Below are positions 36,497 to 43,881 of a DNA stretch of 64,000 nucleotides, piece after piece. Below the pieces are notes generated by a model. That model was not told the DNA's origin, did no database searches, and worked only from the letters and a program-made list of their open reading frames with translations. How positions within the stretch are numbered: position 1 is the stretch's first letter; every line of letters begins with the position of its first letter. A program made the position numbers and the translations under genes. Origin of the DNA: Asanoa ferruginea (lineage in GTDB: Bacteria > Actinomycetota > Actinomycetes > Mycobacteriales > Micromonosporaceae); NCBI RefSeq assembly GCF_003387075.1, contig NZ_QUMQ01000001.1, forward strand, positions 3,658,001-3,722,000, written 5' to 3'.

Positions 36497-36930
36497 GGCC
36501 GGTCCTCGCGGCGGCCGAAGGTGTTGTGTTGGTTGTTGCCGCCAGTCTGGTTGATCTGCATACCGTGCGCGTGCCGCACATCGATGGAGCCAACGCCCGA
36601 GTCCGCTGACGGTTCGGATGGCCCGGTGGGCGGCGGATCGAGCTGAGACGCGTGGACTGCGGTGCTGGTCGACGGCGAGGACTGGGGCGCGATCGAGGTC
36701 GCCGGCGTCGGATCGATGCTGGGCCCGCGGCGGGCCAGAACCTGGGTCAGGACAGCCACTAGCAGCGAGGCGATCCCGGCGAACCACGAGAACACCTCGA
36801 CCCCGCGCGAACCAACCACAATCGCGAGGACCGCGAGCGTCACAGCGGTCGCGGCACACACGATGATGATCACCCAGCGTTGTTTCGCGGTCACCCGCCC
36901 ATCGTGGTCAGTAGATTCCACCGCGTCCAT
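36493..36930 (-). CDS. Two-TM membrane protein with C-terminal amyloid-like motif, copy 1
   Basis: A 145-residue protein if started at the ATG at 36930; a TTG at 36954 or later GTG codons are alternatives, as GGAGG lies immediately before the ATG. Two TM segments (about residues 19-40 and 46-66) are followed by a ~55-residue Pro/Ser-rich linker and a C-terminal motif GMQINQTGGNNQHNTF. This motif matches the N-terminus of the STAND protein encoded next, and the stop/start overlap couples their translation. The pattern agrees with NLR-linked amyloid (RHIM-like, BASS) signalling, with a membrane protein where a pore-forming domain is usual. Effector function is inferred. Confidence 0.8.
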   Translation of the reverse strand: MDAVESTDHDGRVTAKQRWVIIIVCAATAVTLAVLAIVVGSRGVEVFSWFAGIASLLVAVLTQVLARRGPSIDPTPATSIAPQSSPSTSTAVHASQLDPPPTGPSEPSADSGVGSIDVRHAHGMQINQTGGNNQHNTFGRREDRP

Positions 36931-37025
36931 CCTCCGATCACCCAACCGAGGCAAGCGATCCCACGATGCATCGTGGACCAGTGCCCGGTCTTGAAGGCCG
37001 GTTCAGGTGCACCGAGGATGGAGAT

Positions 37026-37062
37026 GGTCTCGGCGATGCCATCCACAAGCATCGCCGAGACC
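37026..37062. terminator. Perfect 13-bp hairpin between the two STAND modules
   Basis: GGTCTCGGCGATG (37026-37038) pairs fully with 37050-37062 across an 11-nt loop. It stands about 170 bp after the stop of STAND gene 2 and upstream of pair 1. It has no T-run, so if it ends transcription it is an atypical terminator; degenerate versions of it precede R4 and R5. Confidence 0.45.
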
Positions 37063-37073
37063 CCTCCCGATCA

Positions 37074-37255
37074 AGCACAGGTTCGAACCCCACACCGACT
37101 CCTCGAAACGCACCCCGAGACGCGAATCCCGCAGGCCTCTGACCTGCACGAACAGCCTTGACAGCGCAGGTCGATCTCGATGGCGGGATACAGCCCACAA
37201 CTGCGCACCGTCTGGTCGGTTGTCCCTGGTCACCGACGTATACGTGGGCGATTGA
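37074..37255 (+). repeat. Dispersed repeat, copy R3 (long form)
   Basis: The 75-bp core is 37182-37255 (GGCGGGATACAGCCCAC...). A further ~110 bp upstream, beginning AGCACAGGTTCGAACCCC, is shared in part with R4 and R5; GGTTCGAACC is like the T-arm of a tRNA. The core overlaps the last codons of STAND gene 2. Confidence 0.75.
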
Positions 37256-40052
37256 TCGCGTCATACTGGCTGCTGTCGATCTCGTGGCGAGTTGTGATGG
37301 TATCCGGGTGGTTGGCGCCCAGCACACGGATGCGGTCGGCATGCAGCTCTTCGAGCTCCGCTCTGGTCGGGTAACCGGCCTCCGCGCGCCAGTAAGCGCG
37401 GGCATGGCGTGTAGTGAGGGTGTAAGGGTGATCAGGCCCGTGTACCCGGACTCGATCTGCGAGCAGGTCGTCGAAATCGCTTACTGCCTGGGCAGCATCG
37501 CCGGTGCGACCGACCCACCAGGCGATGGCGTGGCGGTTGGCCAGCGTGTCTGGGTGATCTGCTCCAAGGAGGCGCATCCGGTCTTTGAGGACGTCCTTGA
37601 GTGCCGCTACGGCCGTAGATCGTTGTCCGGCGGCGGCACGCCCGAATGCGATGTTGTGTCGGGTAGTCAAAGTCTCCGGATGGTCTGGGCCTAGTACGCG
37701 TAACTGATCGACCAAGAGAGATTCGAAGTCCGCCAACGCGTTGTCCGAGTCGCCGGCCGCGCCACGCCAGAAAGCTAGGTTGCGCCTCGATGCGAGCGTT
37801 TCTGGGTGGTCCGGGCCAAAGACACGCAGGTAGTCGGCGCGTAGCTCGGCGAAGGAGCTGGCTGCAGTTGCAGCATCGCCGGCGACACCCTGCCAGTAGG
37901 CGAGGTTGTCGCGGGTGATGAGTGTTTCAGGGTGGTCTGGCCCGAGTAGGCGTAGCCGCTGGGCCGCCAGTTCGATAAAGGCGGTGACGGCACCGCTGGG
38001 ATCACCCGCTTCGCCGCGCCGTCTCGCGAGGTTCGCGCGAATAGTTAGCGTCTGCGGGTGTTCTCGCCCGAACAAACTGAGGTAGTCGGCTACGAGACCT
38101 TCCAGCGTCGTAACTGCGGCGGCCGCGTTGCCGGCCTCACCGCGCCAATGTGCGAGGTTGTTCCGGGCCGCTAGGGCTTCCGGCCCGTCCGAGTCGGGAT
38201 CTTGTCCGTAGTCAGCGACGAGAATCTCTAGTGCGGTGGCGGCACCGAGCGGGTCGCCTGACATTCCCTGCCAATGGCAAAGGTCGTTCCGTGCCCTCAG
38301 GGTATTGCGGTGCTTGAGGCCGAGGAGGCGGTCGTAGTCTGCGAGCAAGCTGCGCATCGCCGCTAGTGCGTCCCCGACGTGCCCGGCCTCACCTTGCCAA
38401 TTCGCGAGGGCATTGCGGGCCTCTAACGTGTCGGGATGGTGGCGACCCAATACCCGAAGTCGATCCTCGACCAGAGTGCCTAACTCTGCAATGGCGCCGG
38501 TTGGGTCGCCTGCCGCTCCGCGGGACAGGCCCATGTTGTGCCGTACAACCAGGGTGTCCGGATGGTCAGAGCCCATGGCGTGTCGGGCCCTGTCGAGCAG
38601 GTGCTGCCAGTAGTCGACTGCGGCGGCCACCAGCCCCGCCTCGCGCAAGCTTTGCCCTGCGCGAATCAACAAACGTCGGCCCTCGGCGCTCTCGATCATG
38701 GATCGGTGGGCGTCTAGGGCGGCGGCGTTGGCACGTAGGACCTCGCCGACCTCTCGGCGACGCTCGACCGTTGGCCACGTCCAGAACAGGCCATGCGCCG
38801 CTGCTAACGCGACTGCGCTGGTGCTGTCAATGCCGAGGTGTTGTGGGATTGCCCCAGATTCGCGGGCGGCGCGTGCGGTCAGTGCGTGGATTCGGACGGC
38901 TCGGGGTTCTGCTGTGGGATCGTGGGTGATCAACGCGTACCGGTGAGCGATTCGGACTGCGGTGCGGGCCTGCCCAGCAGTTGCGAGCTCGTCGGATTGG
39001 CCGAGGTAGGCCAACACCGGTGCGGTGGTCCACAGCGCCTCCGGGTGGCCTGCGGGGTCGAGCAGCGCGGCGAGGCGTACGACTTTGGTGGCCATGCCTT
39101 GGGGCTGTTCGGTGTCCGCGGCGCGTAACCCGAGGAGCAGGGTTCTTGATACTCGTTGGTGGTAGCCGTCGGCGTCGTCGGTCATGAGCTCATCCAGCGG
39201 TGTCCCGGCGGCGTCGAAGAGCTCGAGGTAGCGGGCGCAGGTGACGCCTTGGTTGACCATGTAGGCGGCGGCGTGGGAGAGGGCGAGTGGTAGGTGGCCG
39301 AGCCGGTCGGCCAAGGCGTTGGTGGTGTGGTCGAGCAGGTGTGCGTGGCGGGCTTCGGTGAGTCGTTGGCGTAGGTAGGTCGTGGATTCGTTGGGCGTGT
39401 AGACGTCGATGTCGATGAGGGTGCGGCCGCTACCGGAGAGGGCGGCGTCGCGGCGGCGGGTGGTGGCCAGGACCCATCCGGTGTGCTTCGGGCTTGCCGG
39501 CCACCAAGCGGAGACGTCGCGGGGGTGGGTGATGTCGTCGAAGACGATCAGCCAGGTGCGGTCGGTGGTGGCGAGCCAGTCCAGTAACGCGCGCGCGTCG
39601 GCCTCGGGTTCCCCGGTGGTGCCGGGTGCGTGGACGCGGGCTGCGGCGGCGGCGAGTGCGGCGATGAGGGTGTCGGCTTGGGTGGCGGTGACCCAGACGA
39701 CCAGGTCGACGCCGTCGCGGAGCGCTTGATCGGCGTACCAGGCGGCGAGTTGTGATTTGCCGACGCCGCCGCCGCCCGAGAGGACCTGGGTCAGGACGAT
39801 GCTGTCGCCGTGGTGGCGGGCGGTGTCGATTTGCTCGCGGGGTCCGGACCGGTGCTGGAACGCGGAGGCGAGTGGGGGGATGGCGCCGACGCGGATCGGC
39901 CAGGTGATGTCGGTGCCGGTGGGCGCGGTGCCGTAGTAGTTGTTTTGGGTGTTGCCGCCGCCGGGGTTGACCTGGATGCCCTGCCCGTGTCGAGCGTCCA
40001 CTTCCGGTTGTGGGCTGGCTATGTCATTGGCGCGAGCGGGTTCGGCCGTCAA
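37230..40052 (-). CDS. STAND NTPase with long TPR array and N-terminal amyloid-like motif, copy 2
   Basis: A 940-residue homologue of the protein at 34052. The start is a TTG at 40052 overlapping the stop of the small membrane protein (TTGA), at the same position as the ATG of copy 1. The motif GIQVNPGGGNTQNNYY lies at residues 25-40, P-loop LSGGGGVGKSQLA near residue 86, Walker B WLIVFDD. About ten very regular 42-residue TPR repeats (G.DHPETL..R.NLA.W.G.AGD) fill residues ~520-935. The array is two to three repeats longer than in copy 1, which suggests different ligand recognition. Its stop lies within repeat R3. Confidence 0.88.
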   Translation of the reverse strand: MTAEPARANDIASPQPEVDARHGQGIQVNPGGGNTQNNYYGTAPTGTDITWPIRVGAIPPLASAFQHRSGPREQIDTARHHGDSIVLTQVLSGGGGVGKSQLAAWYADQALRDGVDLVVWVTATQADTLIAALAAAAARVHAPGTTGEPEADARALLDWLATTDRTWLIVFDDITHPRDVSAWWPASPKHTGWVLATTRRRDAALSGSGRTLIDIDVYTPNESTTYLRQRLTEARHAHLLDHTTNALADRLGHLPLALSHAAAYMVNQGVTCARYLELFDAAGTPLDELMTDDADGYHQRVSRTLLLGLRAADTEQPQGMATKVVRLAALLDPAGHPEALWTTAPVLAYLGQSDELATAGQARTAVRIAHRYALITHDPTAEPRAVRIHALTARAARESGAIPQHLGIDSTSAVALAAAHGLFWTWPTVERRREVGEVLRANAAALDAHRSMIESAEGRRLLIRAGQSLREAGLVAAAVDYWQHLLDRARHAMGSDHPDTLVVRHNMGLSRGAAGDPTGAIAELGTLVEDRLRVLGRHHPDTLEARNALANWQGEAGHVGDALAAMRSLLADYDRLLGLKHRNTLRARNDLCHWQGMSGDPLGAATALEILVADYGQDPDSDGPEALAARNNLAHWRGEAGNAAAAVTTLEGLVADYLSLFGREHPQTLTIRANLARRRGEAGDPSGAVTAFIELAAQRLRLLGPDHPETLITRDNLAYWQGVAGDAATAASSFAELRADYLRVFGPDHPETLASRRNLAFWRGAAGDSDNALADFESLLVDQLRVLGPDHPETLTTRHNIAFGRAAAGQRSTAVAALKDVLKDRMRLLGADHPDTLANRHAIAWWVGRTGDAAQAVSDFDDLLADRVRVHGPDHPYTLTTRHARAYWRAEAGYPTRAELEELHADRIRVLGANHPDTITTRHEIDSSQYDAINRPRIRR

Positions 40053-40462
40053 GGCCGGTCCTGCGGGCGGTTGAAGGTGTTGTGTTGGGTGTTGCCGCCG
40101 TTGCCGAGGTTGATCTGCACGCCCCGGGCATGCCGCACATCGCTGGGACCGCGGTCGGGAGCCGACGCGGTGTCCTTCGGCGCACTGATCCAGGCGGGCG
40201 GGTCGGTCGGGTGCGGGGACTCGCGTTGGGTTGATGGCGGACCCTCGGTGGTTGGGCTGCGGTGGGCCAAGATCGGTCCGAGGAGCGCTGCGATCAGCGC
40301 GGCGATCCCGGCCAGCCACGACAGCACCTCGATGCCCTGCAAGCCGACCACGAGTGCGACGGCCGCGAGCACAGCGGCGGTGGCCGCACACACCGCGATG
40401 ATCACCCAACGTTGTTTCGTGGTCACCTGCCCATCGTGGTGAACGGGGCTGGCCTCGTCCAT
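40049..40462 (-). CDS. Two-TM membrane protein with C-terminal amyloid-like motif, copy 2
   Basis: A 137-residue protein from ATG 40462 (the frame is open to 40573, but similarity to copy 1 begins around this Met). TM segments lie near residues 16-36 and 41-61, then a Pro/Ser/Thr-rich linker, then GVQINLGNGGNTQHNTF at the C-terminus. The TM part is close to copy 1 (TTKQRWVIIAVCAATA against TAKQRWVIIIVCAATA), whereas the linker differs. It is coupled to STAND gene 2 by overlapping TTG/TGA. Presumed membrane effector of an NLR-like pair. Confidence 0.8.
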   Translation of the reverse strand: MDEASPVHHDGQVTTKQRWVIIAVCAATAAVLAAVALVVGLQGIEVLSWLAGIAALIAALLGPILAHRSPTTEGPPSTQRESPHPTDPPAWISAPKDTASAPDRGPSDVRHARGVQINLGNGGNTQHNTFNRPQDRP

Positions 40463-40740
40463 CCACCGATCACCCATCCGAGTCCGGGATCCAATGATCC
40501 ACCGTGGGCTGTGATGGTCACTCGAGGACGGGCTCGCGGAACGGTCCAATAGAGACGGCCTCGACGATGTCATGAACCAACCCCGCCGAAGCCACGCCTA
40601 CGGCAGCGTTGTGTGGATGACCAGTGGCCCGTGTCGGACTCATCGACGCTGTCGCGACGATCGAGCGAATCGACCTCCACGTCCGGGAAAGCGCCCGCAT
40701 GTAGCCGCCGCGCCGGCGGTCGATGGCGATCAGTTGATCG

Positions 40741-40929
40741 AGCACAGGTTCGTGCCCCCCGACGCGGCCTTGACGAGTCGAAACGCGCCCCCAGGCGCAT
40801 CGAGGCACCGGTGTTGAGCTGGGCGAATGTTATCGAGGCACAGGTTCGCGGGTCCGGCGGGATACAACCTATAACTGTGCAAGATCAGGTCTGTTGTCCC
40901 TGGTCAGCGACGTATACGTCGGGGAATGA
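40741..40929 (+). repeat. Dispersed repeat, copy R4 (long form)
   Basis: The core is 40856-40929 (GGCGGGATACAACCTATAAC...). The upstream part begins AGCACAGGTTCG as in R3 and R5 and shares GAGCTGGGCG..TG with R5. The remaining spacer from 40463 to 41068 shows no gene. Confidence 0.75.
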
Positions 40930-41068
40930 TCCGGTGGCCGGTCCCAAGTTGCGGGCAGCAGCGGGCGGTAACCTGCGCAACCACGGCCACGACCCGGGCT
41001 ACGACGTAGGGGCATCTGCAGTGTGCCCAGGCATGCTTGAACTCATCGCGCAGTGACAGCATGACCAA

Positions 41069-42139
41069 GTGGCTGACAGAACGACGACGAAGTGGACGCC
41101 TTCATACAAGCAGGGCCAGTCGGACCCGCGGGGCATGCTGATCCCGGACCAGGGCGGTGAGGACGCAGCTGTCCGACGAGGGGAACGCACCCTGATCGCA
41201 TCCGCATCGGCGTGGATGCAGGAGGCACTCCTTGCCTGGTCCGAGGACGACTTCAGGAAGGTCTCCGCCGTCGCCCCGCTCGGCGTCGAGCATCTCGGCA
41301 AGGCCGTCCTTTGGCGGACTGCGCCGATCCTGCTTGTGCCATTGAGCCGAGACGCGGAGTTGGCGCTGTTCTCGCTCGCCACCAAACCAGACCTCGACGA
41401 CCCACGGCTGAAAACCATCGGGCTCTCCGGCGTTTTCGAGCGACTCCTGCGACTTCTCCCCGCCGTCGCCATCGACGACAAGGCAGTGAAGCGCATGGTC
41501 GGCGTCCGGAACGGTGCGATGCACGTAGGCACCTCGAGCACGTCCCGGAACGTCCTGCTGGACTCGCTCGTGGTCTGCCGAGTACTGCTCGAGCACCTTG
41601 GACACGACCTCAAGGAGTTCTACGGCGAACACCTGAGTAGTGCACGAGGGCTGATGGACGCGAAGCGTACGGAGGTCGGTGATCGAGTTGCCGCCAAGCG
41701 CGCGAAGGCTGCCCGCGATCTGGCAAATCTTCAAGAACGCATGGGCATCCGTTTCGACGACTGGATCGATGACAAGGAACTGGAGGCAGAGGAACTGTCG
41801 CCCAGTGACTTCGGCACGGACCTCTGGGGAATGGAGCAGGACTGCCCCGAGTGCGGCCACCGCGGGCGACTGTTCGGCCGTGTCGAGGCCGACCCGCAGA
41901 TCGAAGAACGACCGCCTGTTGACGAAACCACACCGCCCGAGGCCTACCTCGCTGGGTGGATCATCGAATTTTACCCAGAGGCTTTCATGTGCTGCGTATG
42001 CGAGTTCACCCTCCACGGCCGGGACGAGGTGGCCGAAGCGTCCCTGCCCTCTGGCCGGCAGCAGATCACCGCAGAGGATCTCGGCGGCGAGTTCGACCCG
42101 GCCGCATACACCGAGCAACGCAACTCAAGATGGAACTGA
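41069..42139 (+). CDS. HEPN-like protein with C-terminal zinc ribbon
   Basis: A 356-residue protein. The first ~200 residues are helical and contain RNGAMH near residue 148, which fits the R-x4-H motif of HEPN ribonucleases. The C-terminal third has CPECGHRG and CCVCEF, probably a zinc ribbon. The GTG start at 41069 has no clear ribosome binding site; an ATG at 41135 is an alternative. It precedes a Shedu-like nuclease by about 130 bp and the two may be cotranscribed. HEPN proteins commonly cleave RNA in defence or toxin roles; activity here is inferred. Confidence 0.65.
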   Translation: MADRTTTKWTPSYKQGQSDPRGMLIPDQGGEDAAVRRGERTLIASASAWMQEALLAWSEDDFRKVSAVAPLGVEHLGKAVLWRTAPILLVPLSRDAELALFSLATKPDLDDPRLKTIGLSGVFERLLRLLPAVAIDDKAVKRMVGVRNGAMHVGTSSTSRNVLLDSLVVCRVLLEHLGHDLKEFYGEHLSSARGLMDAKRTEVGDRVAAKRAKAARDLANLQERMGIRFDDWIDDKELEAEELSPSDFGTDLWGMEQDCPECGHRGRLFGRVEADPQIEERPPVDETTPPEAYLAGWIIEFYPEAFMCCVCEFTLHGRDEVAEASLPSGRQQITAEDLGGEFDPAAYTEQRNSRWN

Positions 42140-42268
42140 GCTGGACGACAAGCGCTGCCTCCGCATCAGCGATCGGGGCTCTGCTGATTGCTTGGCTTCG
42201 AGTCTTTGGTTGTGACGGATCCCTTTGATGCGGCACGATGCTTGCAGACGTCCAGTTTGGAGATCGCT

Positions 42269-43597
42269 GTGCACGGTGGACTCGTAACGGTTAAGCGGCT
42301 ATCCATGCTTTGGCTGGAGGGGCGGCGCCAGTTTCCAACTAGGCTGTTGCAGTCTCACATGCGGAGGGCCGTCGAGCGACGTCAGCACTTGAGTCTTCTC
42401 GCGATAATTGAGTCAGTAGCCCTAGAGGCGGTAGGTGTCGCGGCCGACGGCGACCTCCAAGTCCTGGCGCCCGAGAAGATCGCCGCCTACTTCGTCGAGA
42501 AGAACCCCGATCTAATACGAGAGCAGACTCGACGGAGCCTGTCCCGGAACACACTTCTCCCACCTCTGCCGCCAGATCAGGCCATACATGGCACCGACGA
42601 ACGCGACCTCATACCGGGTCAGGACTACAACCTCGCCGAGATACAAGAGTGGTTCGAAGGTCGTCCCGGCTGGATGTCGAGATACAAGGATCTGCGCGAG
42701 ATCGGGTTGATAAGCGTTTCGGACTGGCTGCGGGCGCACCTTCGCCATATAGACGGCATCGATGCTCACTGGTCTCGCCATGATCCTCTTTTTGACTTCG
42801 CGTATCGCAGAGGCACCGAACTGAAACGACAGAAGGCCGAACTTCTGCGGGAACTTAGGACCCTTGCTCGTCTGGCTAGTTCCGTAGAGGCCGTCAGCGG
42901 CCATTTCGATTCCCTGGTCCTCCTTCCACGCGGAAATCGGGTCGTTGTTCGTCCTATGTCAACATTGACACAGGGACGGCTGGATTTTAGAGACTCTACG
43001 CCCGTGGAAGGAGTAGTCGGTGACCTAGGTGAGCAGTCATCATCGCTGCGGGCGCAGCCATGGGAAGAGCTCGAGGATCTTATGAACAACGAGTCCGCGG
43101 CGGAGAGGGATTTTCAGGCGTTCTTCGAGGCTCATCCTGACCTGCTACTAGGCACTGATTACGAGAGATTTGTGAGCCAGCCTGTTCTCACGCGACAAGA
43201 CGAGGCAAACCTAGTCCCTGACTTCATACTATTCCCGTACGACGGATCCAAGGCCCCGAAGATACTGGATCTCAAGCTTCCACGCCCTAAGATCTTCGTT
43301 AGTAAGCAAAACAGAACGCGCTACTCCTCTGCAATTCACGAAGTGCGTGCTCAGCTGTTGCAATATCAGCGCTATTTTGGTGAGGCGTCTAGAGCGATCG
43401 AAGCGAAGAAGCGCTTTGGGACCGAAATCTTCATGCCGGAGATCGCCGTAATTGTCGGCAGGAACGATTCTCACACGTCCAGACTGGATGTTCTTAGAGC
43501 TAGGCAGGACCTTCCCGACCTGGATGTGCGGACGTACGACGATGTTGTCGCTGCCGCACGGAGACTCCACGCGCTCGGACTTCGTCAGGACATTTAA
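42269..43597 (+). CDS. Shedu-like nuclease (DUF4263)
   Basis: A 442-residue protein started at GTG 42269, which has GGAG 6 nt upstream; earlier TTG/GTG codons in frame are possible. The last ~170 residues match DUF4263: NNESAAERDFQAFFEAHPDL, then VPDFILFPYDG with Asp, KILDLKLPRP (the D-x-K arm of a PD-(D/E)XK nuclease), and a helix with EVRAQLLQYQRYF. Single-gene Shedu (SduA) systems have this domain with variable N-termini. GC content is visibly lower than in neighbouring genes, suggesting separate transfer. The N-terminal ~270 residues are not recognised. Confidence 0.7.
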   Translation: MHGGLVTVKRLSMLWLEGRRQFPTRLLQSHMRRAVERRQHLSLLAIIESVALEAVGVAADGDLQVLAPEKIAAYFVEKNPDLIREQTRRSLSRNTLLPPLPPDQAIHGTDERDLIPGQDYNLAEIQEWFEGRPGWMSRYKDLREIGLISVSDWLRAHLRHIDGIDAHWSRHDPLFDFAYRRGTELKRQKAELLRELRTLARLASSVEAVSGHFDSLVLLPRGNRVVVRPMSTLTQGRLDFRDSTPVEGVVGDLGEQSSSLRAQPWEELEDLMNNESAAERDFQAFFEAHPDLLLGTDYERFVSQPVLTRQDEANLVPDFILFPYDGSKAPKILDLKLPRPKIFVSKQNRTRYSSAIHEVRAQLLQYQRYFGEASRAIEAKKRFGTEIFMPEIAVIVGRNDSHTSRLDVLRARQDLPDLDVRTYDDVVAAARRLHALGLRQDI

Positions 43598-43807
43598 CTC
43601 GCGGTGACTCTGCGGCACCAGCATGCGCCGCGGTAGGCGGTGAGGTTGTTTCATGCTGCCATCGCTCGGTGACCTAGCGCCCCATGCTCACGCGGTCTAT
43701 CCCACGGAGAAGGACTGACGCGGAGTTGGCCGCCAATCCAAGCTAAGGTTCCCTCAGAGCTACGCCAGCCGCCGGACCTCCCGACAGATGGCGGGCGGAT
43801 CTGACGA

Positions 43808-43844
43808 ATCTGTTAACAGATCCTGGTGCACTCCAGAGTGCACC
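43808..43844. promoter_or_regulatory. Two perfect palindromes upstream of HTH-methyltransferase 3
   Basis: ATCTGTTAACAGAT (43808-43821) is a 14-bp perfect palindrome, and GGTGCACTC-CA-GAGTGCACC (43825-43844) a 9+9-bp one. Both lie 38-75 bp before the GTG at 43882, a typical operator position. No Shine-Dalgarno is present before that GTG. Likely binding sites for the HTH of the encoded protein or another regulator (inference). Confidence 0.55.
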
Positions 43845-43881
43845 GTGGACGCGGCGAGGCGGTGTCCGTAGTTTCGCTCCT

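Noticed and set aside
36497-36859. N-terminal extension of STAND protein 1
   Set aside because: The region is the coding sequence of the membrane protein in another frame; the ATGA overlap marks the real start.
37074-37091. GGTTCGAACCCC motif as a tRNA gene
   Set aside because: Only a T-arm-like stretch is present; no acceptor, D or anticodon arms can be paired around it in R3, R4 or R5.
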